From NCBI GenBank assembly GCA_016200785.1, contig JACQED010000465.1:1-16620 (forward strand): DNA of 16,620 bases, read 5' to 3'. Shown piece after piece: positions 12,978 to 16,620 of the stretch. Both the position numbers and the translations under genes were made by a program. Within the stretch, counting starts at the first letter, position 1, and each line of letters opens with the position of its first letter. Source of the DNA: Chloroflexota bacterium (lineage in GTDB: Bacteria > Chloroflexota > Anaerolineae > Anaerolineales > JACQED01). The notes beneath the pieces were generated by a model. It was not told the origin of the DNA, searched no databases, and was given only the letters and a program-made list of their open reading frames with translations.

Positions 12978-14520
12978 CTATGCGCGAGTCGAGCCTGTCT
13001 CACGTTTCTCGTGATGAACTTGATCGCCTCTACAATGAGCAGGGCTTGACCACAGCCGAGATTGGTGGGTTGTTTGAGGTCTCGGATGAGGTTGTCCGCT
13101 ACCGGATGAACCAGCTGGGCATACCGCGGCGTGACAAGTCAGAGGCGGCGAGAGGGCCACGCCCGGACAGGCGGCGCTTGCGACTGGATTGCGAGGAGTT
13201 GGAGAGGCTGTACGTTGTTGAGGATCTTGATACCGCAGAAATCGGGCGGCGATTCGGAGTAGATGGCGATACAGTTCGCAGACACTTGGAAGAGTGCGGC
13301 ATTGCACGGCGAGATAAATCCGCTGCTGCCATTCGTTACCCGCGCCGCGGTTTCTCTGGCGTTCCGGTCGAGAAAGCCTATCTGATCGGGTTGCGACTCG
13401 GAGACTTGTGGGTCAAGCCAACCAATGATGGGCCTTTCACCACCTCGATCACGGTGACGTGCACCACAACCCGGGCGGAGCAGATTGAACTCTTTCAAGA
13501 GACGTTTTCAGCCTATGGGCACGTCGCTGTGACTCCCGGCCGGGATGGCAATCATATTGCCGCCTGCCACTTGAATGCCAGTTTCGACTTCTTGCTACCC
13601 AAGCAGGACTGTATCGAGGCGTGGATACTGGAAGCCCCGGAATTCTTCGTTGCGTTTTTGGCCGGCTATACAGATGCCGAGGGATGCTTCAACGTACCGG
13701 CTGACGGCATGGCGCTCTATCGTTTACAATCGTACGATGTGACAATCCTGCATCAAATCCATGATGTACTGACTGAGCAATTGGAAATTGAGTGCCCTCC
13801 GCCGCGCCTGACTGTCCCTAAAGGTTCCCTGATTCCTGGCGGCTATAGGCGTAGAAATGACTGCTGGGCCCTTACAGTCAAACGCAAGAGTGCGCTTCAT
13901 CGGCTATGTTCGCAATTGGAGACTCATCTCAAGCACAGCAAACGACGGCAAGACATGTATGCCGTGTGGCAGAATGTGATCGAGCGCGGGATCGAGGAAG
14001 ATGAGCCACGATGATCAAGTATTACCACTTCTGGATTGAAGGATGTCAGATGAACTACGCCGATGCCCGGCAGGTGGCCGTGGCACTGGAGCGCGCTGGT
14101 TATCGGGCGACTGACCAAGCCGAAAAAGCCGACGTGATACTGCTGGAAACCTGCACAGTCCGGCGGAGTGCAGAGGATAAGGCTTATGGCCGATTGACAA
14201 GTCTGAGGCCGATCAAAGAACGCCGCTCCGATCTAGTCATTGCGGTTATGGGTTGTCTAGTGGGCATCAAAGGCAATCGGTCTTTACAGGCGCGCTTTCC
14301 GTACGTAGACCTATTCATGCCCCCCTCTACCGACGGAGCGCCGCTACTGGCTTACCTTCAACAACACGACGCATTGTCCCACGAACAGGCCGCTTTAGCC
14401 GAACGCTACGCGATTCAAGATGGCGATCGCGCATTCTCGGCGTACGAAAATGGGCAGATGGTTTCAGCCCCGGTCGCAGTGGTCTATGGCTGTTCACATG
14501 CCTGCACGTTTTGCCAGATT
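12963..14520 (+). mobile_element. Homing-endonuclease element carrying a foreign miaB 5' end
   Basis: The proposed inserted segment runs from where the resident miaB fragment stops resembling MiaB (about 12966) to where composition returns to that of the host (about 14520). It contains the whole LAGLIDADG gene and roughly the first 170 codons of the complete miaB. By hand count about 69 of those 170 codons end in A or T, against about 24 of the next 150. No terminal inverted repeats, target duplication or transposase are seen. The left edge may be marked by the 10-base word GATGCCCGGC, which recurs at 14062-14071. The right edge probably reflects homologous recombination within the conserved cysteine motif. 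Boundaries are approximate. Confidence 0.6.
12980..14014 (+). CDS. Two-motif LAGLIDADG homing endonuclease with tandem HTH repeats
   Basis: A 344-residue protein. Residues 12-58 and 72-118 are two copies of one helix-turn-helix-like unit, 60 residues apart: ELxRLY, then TTAEIGGLFEVSDEVVRYRM or DTAEIGRRFGVDGDTVRRHL, then GIxRRDKSxAA. Residues about 130-335 form a single-chain LAGLIDADG nuclease domain with motif 1 LIGLRLGDL (135-143) and motif 2 LAGYTDAEG (227-235). The acidic residues at the catalytic position, D142 and E234, are both present, so cleavage activity is plausible. The ATG lies two bases after the stop of the miaB fragment without a Shine-Dalgarno, and the stop overlaps the next miaB as ATGA, so expression probably depends on translational coupling. 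Codon use is less GC-biased than the host genes, fitting horizontal arrival. A role as a regulator is less likely given both nuclease motifs. Confidence 0.85.
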   Translation: MRESSLSHVSRDELDRLYNEQGLTTAEIGGLFEVSDEVVRYRMNQLGIPRRDKSEAARGPRPDRRRLRLDCEELERLYVVEDLDTAEIGRRFGVDGDTVRRHLEECGIARRDKSAAAIRYPRRGFSGVPVEKAYLIGLRLGDLWVKPTNDGPFTTSITVTCTTTRAEQIELFQETFSAYGHVAVTPGRDGNHIAACHLNASFDFLLPKQDCIEAWILEAPEFFVAFLAGYTDAEGCFNVPADGMALYRLQSYDVTILHQIHDVLTEQLEIECPPPRLTVPKGSLIPGGYRRRNDCWALTVKRKSALHRLCSQLETHLKHSKRRQDMYAVWQNVIERGIEEDEPR

Positions 14521-15333
14521 CCGAACAAGCGCGGCGTCGAGCGTTCGCGGCCCGTCGGCGACATCGCCCGCGAGATTCGCGCGCTGGCGGCGCAGGGCGT
14601 CAAAGAAATCACGCTGCTCGGCCAGATTGTTGACCGCTACGGCAAAGACGTGCCCGACGGCCCGAACCTCGCCGCGCTCCTGCGCGCCATCCACGAAGTT
14701 GATGGCATCCAGCGCATCCGCTTCTTGACCTCCCATCCGAACTGGATGAACGACGAACTGATCGAGACCGTGGCCGAACTCCCCAAAGTCTGCGAACACA
14801 TCGAAGTGCCTGCCCAGGCCGGCGACGACGAAGTGCTGACGCGAATGAAGCGCGGCTACACCGCCGACGACTATCGCCGCCTGATCGAACGCATCCGCGA
14901 AAGAATCCCCAACGTCTCAATCGCCACCGACATCATCGTCGGCTTCCCCGGCGAGAGCGAGGCGCAGTTCCAGCGGACGTGCGATCTGCTGGCCGAGTTG
15001 AGACTCGACGTGGCGCACATCGCCAAATACTCGCCGCGCCCACAGACCGTCGCGGAACGCACTCTGCCCGACGACGTGCCGCCCGAAGAGAAGGAGCGCC
15101 GCCGCAAGACGCTGGACGATCTGCAGGCGCAGATGGTGAGCGAGATCAATTCGCGCTATCTGGGGCAAACGGTCGAAGTGCTGGTCGAGTCAGATCACAA
15201 GGGCAAGTGGCGCGGCCGCACGCGCACCAACAAACTCGTGTTCTTCGAGGACAGCCGCGAATGGCAGGGCGAAACGGCCGAGGTCACGATCAAGTGGACG
15301 GGGCCGTGGTCGATGTTGGGGGAAGCGAGCTAA
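14011..15333 (+). CDS. miaB: MiaB tRNA methylthiotransferase, apparently chimeric
   Basis: MiaB is a radical-SAM enzyme that adds a methylthio group to N6-isopentenyl-adenosine 37 of tRNA. The 440-residue product is complete: N-terminal MTTase domain with C12 (GCQMN), C48 (LLETCTVR) and C82 (VMGC) for one iron-sulfur cluster; radical-SAM motif C161-x3-C165-x2-C168 (YGCSHACTFC); conserved GVERSRPVGDI, TLLGQIVDRYG, TSHPNWM and DIIVGFPGE; and a C-terminal TRAM domain (about 383-438) ending SMLGE. Nothing essential is missing, so it should be active. Codons 1-170 show markedly more A/T-ending codons than the rest, and the change falls just after the cysteine motif, suggesting a donor N-terminus joined to the native C-terminus. 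The ATG overlaps the endonuclease stop; GAGGA lies about 12 bases upstream. Confidence 0.9.
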   Translation: MIKYYHFWIEGCQMNYADARQVAVALERAGYRATDQAEKADVILLETCTVRRSAEDKAYGRLTSLRPIKERRSDLVIAVMGCLVGIKGNRSLQARFPYVDLFMPPSTDGAPLLAYLQQHDALSHEQAALAERYAIQDGDRAFSAYENGQMVSAPVAVVYGCSHACTFCQIPNKRGVERSRPVGDIAREIRALAAQGVKEITLLGQIVDRYGKDVPDGPNLAALLRAIHEVDGIQRIRFLTSHPNWMNDELIETVAELPKVCEHIEVPAQAGDDEVLTRMKRGYTADDYRRLIERIRERIPNVSIATDIIVGFPGESEAQFQRTCDLLAELRLDVAHIAKYSPRPQTVAERTLPDDVPPEEKERRRKTLDDLQAQMVSEINSRYLGQTVEVLVESDHKGKWRGRTRTNKLVFFEDSREWQGETAEVTIKWTGPWSMLGEAS

Positions 15334-15336
15334 AAC

Positions 15337-15360
15337 GCCCCCTACCATTCGGGGGCTTTC
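15337..15360 (+). terminator. Probable intrinsic terminator after miaB
   Basis: GCCCCC (15337-15342) pairs with GGGGGC (15351-15356) around an eight-base loop and is followed by TTTC, then a pyrimidine-rich stretch. It begins four bases after the miaB stop. The T-tract is short, so efficiency is uncertain. Confidence 0.55.
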
Positions 15361-15399
15361 CATTCTTCTGCGAGCAATCCACAATCCCGCACACGAAAG

Positions 15400-16005
15400 A
15401 TGAAAGACCGCACCGCCACGCGCTTTCGCTCCTGGATCGTGTTTCTGCCGGCCGCCGCCCTCGCCTGCAACCTGATCGCGGCTGGGAAGGCTCAGCCGAC
15501 TCTGACCGTCGTTCCATCGCTCAGTCCCACAGTAGCGGCAACGCCGACGGAAGCGCCCACGTCCACCCCTGCACCCACCGACACCGTGCCGGCGTCGACG
15601 CCAACGCCTCTGCTTGGCGTTACTGTGACTCCGCCGGTCACGCCGACTGCGCCGCGCAACTGTCACGACGACGCAAAATTCGTTCAGGACATCACCGTGC
15701 CCGACGCGACGGAGTTCGACGCAGGCCAGGCATTCACCAAGACGTGGCGCGTGGAGAACACCGGCACTTGCGCGTGGGCGGGCGAATATTCGCTCGTGTT
15801 CGTGAGCGGCGAGCAAATGGGCGGCCCGTCTGCCGTGCCGATCGTCGGCGAAGTGCCGCCGGGAGCGTTCTACAATTTGTCGGTCAATCTCATCGCGCCC
15901 GCGACTTCCGGCATTTATTCCGGGCAATGGCGGCTGTACAACGTTCGCTCCGGGCCGTTCGGCCTAAACGACGGCGCGCTCACAGTTGTGATCATTGTGA
16001 GATAA
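15400..16005 (+). CDS. Lipoprotein with NBR1-type Ig-like domain
   Basis: A 201-residue exported protein. Basic N-terminus, hydrophobic stretch and lipobox-like ALAC (C23) indicate a lipoprotein. Residues 30-86 are a threonine/proline-rich stalk. Residues about 93-201 form one Ig-like domain of the NBR1 (FW) type, recognisable by AFTKTWRVENTGTCAW (111-126), YSLVFVSGEQMGG, VPIVGEVPPG and GIYSGQWRLYN with conserved tryptophans W116, W126 and W177. In eukaryotes this fold is known from the autophagy receptor NBR1; in Chloroflexota it is common on secreted proteins and its ligands are unknown to me. No strong ribosome site is visible. The next gene encodes a paralogue 34 bases downstream, so the two probably form a unit. 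Confidence 0.85.
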   Translation: MKDRTATRFRSWIVFLPAAALACNLIAAGKAQPTLTVVPSLSPTVAATPTEAPTSTPAPTDTVPASTPTPLLGVTVTPPVTPTAPRNCHDDAKFVQDITVPDATEFDAGQAFTKTWRVENTGTCAWAGEYSLVFVSGEQMGGPSAVPIVGEVPPGAFYNLSVNLIAPATSGIYSGQWRLYNVRSGPFGLNDGALTVVIIVR

Positions 16006-16039
16006 TGGCCCCGGCGAAGGGAAAGAGGAAAATCATCAC

Positions 16040-16620
16040 ATGAACAATCGAATGCGCATTCCACTTATCGCTATCACAGTTCTTTTGTTCGTCGCGCTGG
16101 CCTGCGGCGCGGGCGTCGGCGGAGGGACCGCATCGCCCGCGACCGAGGCTGCGCAAACTGTCAGCGCGATCCTCACCGCCAGCGCCGCCGCGCCCGTGGC
16201 CGGCGCTCCCACGAATCCAGCTGCCCCGACGTCCGAATCCGGTCAGCCGACTCAGCCGCCTGCGCCTCCCAAACCGACCGACACCGCCGGGCCGACGAAC
16301 ACGCCCAACCCCACGGGGTGCAGTGACAACGCCGCGTTCGTCGCCGACGTGACCGTGCCCGACAACACCGTCTTCCTGCCGGGGACGGCCTTCACCAAAA
16401 CCTGGCGGATGAAGAACTCCGGCTCGTGCAAGTGGAACGGCTCATACTCACTCGCCTTCGTCGCTGGCAACGCGATGGGCGGCCCGGCGACGGTTTCCAT
16501 TGTCGGCGAGGTCACGCCCGGATCCAACTACGACGTATCGGCAAACTTCGTTGCGCCGACCGCGCCCGGCACGTACAAGGGCGTGTGGCAGATGCGGAAT
16601 GGGAGCGGGGCCTTCTTCGG
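16040..16620 (+). CDS. Second NBR1-type lipoprotein, C-terminus beyond the window
   Basis: 193 complete codons are present. The start at ATG 16040 follows an AGAGG about 11 bases upstream; a second ATG four codons later is possible. Residues 1-22 are a signal sequence ending in ALAC (C22). Residues 23-93 are an alanine then proline/threonine-rich stalk. From about residue 100 there is an NBR1-type Ig-like domain (AFTKTWRMKNSGSCKW at 117-132, YSLAFVAGNAMGG, VSIVGEVTPGSNY, GTYKGVWQMRN). The domain is strikingly similar to that of the preceding gene while the stalks differ, which points to tandem duplication followed by free drift of the linker. The gene continues past the window end, so further domains cannot be excluded. 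Confidence 0.85.
   Translation, partial: MNNRMRIPLIAITVLLFVALACGAGVGGGTASPATEAAQTVSAILTASAAAPVAGAPTNPAAPTSESGQPTQPPAPPKPTDTAGPTNTPNPTGCSDNAAFVADVTVPDNTVFLPGTAFTKTWRMKNSGSCKWNGSYSLAFVAGNAMGGPATVSIVGEVTPGSNYDVSANFVAPTAPGTYKGVWQMRNGSGAFF

Noticed and set aside
12980..14014. Interpretation of the miaB insertion as an intein or a group I intron
   Set aside because: An intein or intron would split one gene into two non-overlapping exons. Here the N-terminal region occurs twice in diverged form, the upstream fragment ends in its own stop, the endonuclease has its own ATG and stop, and no splicing motifs (C/S at the start, HN at the end) are seen.
1..16620. tRNA, rRNA or CRISPR features
   Set aside because: I saw no cloverleaf-like T-arm pattern, no rRNA-like stretches and no regularly spaced identical repeats on reading both strands by eye; short ncRNAs cannot be excluded without a covariance search.

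Overview
The window is GC-rich and gene-dense. I read it as part of a chromosome from a member of the Chloroflexota, probably Anaerolineae or a close relative. This assignment rests on gene content recalled from family knowledge, not on a database search: a DUF6754-like / MutL-like envelope operon, tandem lipoproteins with NBR1-type Ig domains, several GTG starts, extended -10 promoters, and dispersed repeats of a kind I associate with these genomes.

Layout. (1) 1-665, minus strand: 5' part of surE. (2) 666-1058: a gene-free stretch with a GC hairpin, a dispersed inverted repeat, a G-run cluster and promoters for both flanks. (3) 1059-9003, plus strand: seven tightly coupled genes, namely a small protein, a DUF6754-like membrane protein, a polytopic protein, a 903-aa zinc-ribbon protein with fourteen tryptophan motifs of the P-D-W-L type, another polytopic protein, a MutL-like ASKHA ATPase, and a protein that I think combines barrel-sandwich and KOW-like domains. 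Most neighbours overlap by 1-4 bases. (4) 9117-9710: a membrane protein ending in an LPTTG-type sorting signal. (5) 9854-11263: an amidase-signature enzyme, convergent with (6) 11253-12722, minus strand: a penicillin-recognising serine hydrolase. (7) 12840-15333: a rearranged miaB locus. (8) 15400-16620: two tandem lipoproteins, the second cut by the window end.

The most striking region is miaB. A resident 5' fragment (45 codons) runs into a stop. It is followed two bases later by a LAGLIDADG homing-endonuclease gene with two helix-turn-helix-like repeats. The endonuclease gene overlaps, by ATGA, the start of a complete miaB. In that complete gene the first ~170 codons differ in base composition from the rest, and the switch falls at the radical-SAM cysteine motif. 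The simplest reading is that the endonuclease arrived with a foreign copy of the 5' end of its target gene. It displaced the native start and rebuilt a chimeric but intact miaB. It is neither an intein nor a group I intron, because the N-terminus is duplicated rather than split.

The second unusual system is the seven-gene operon. It carries a MutL homologue but no cobalamin-dependent mutase, and is surrounded by membrane proteins. This suggests a different, envelope-associated role for that ATPase family here.
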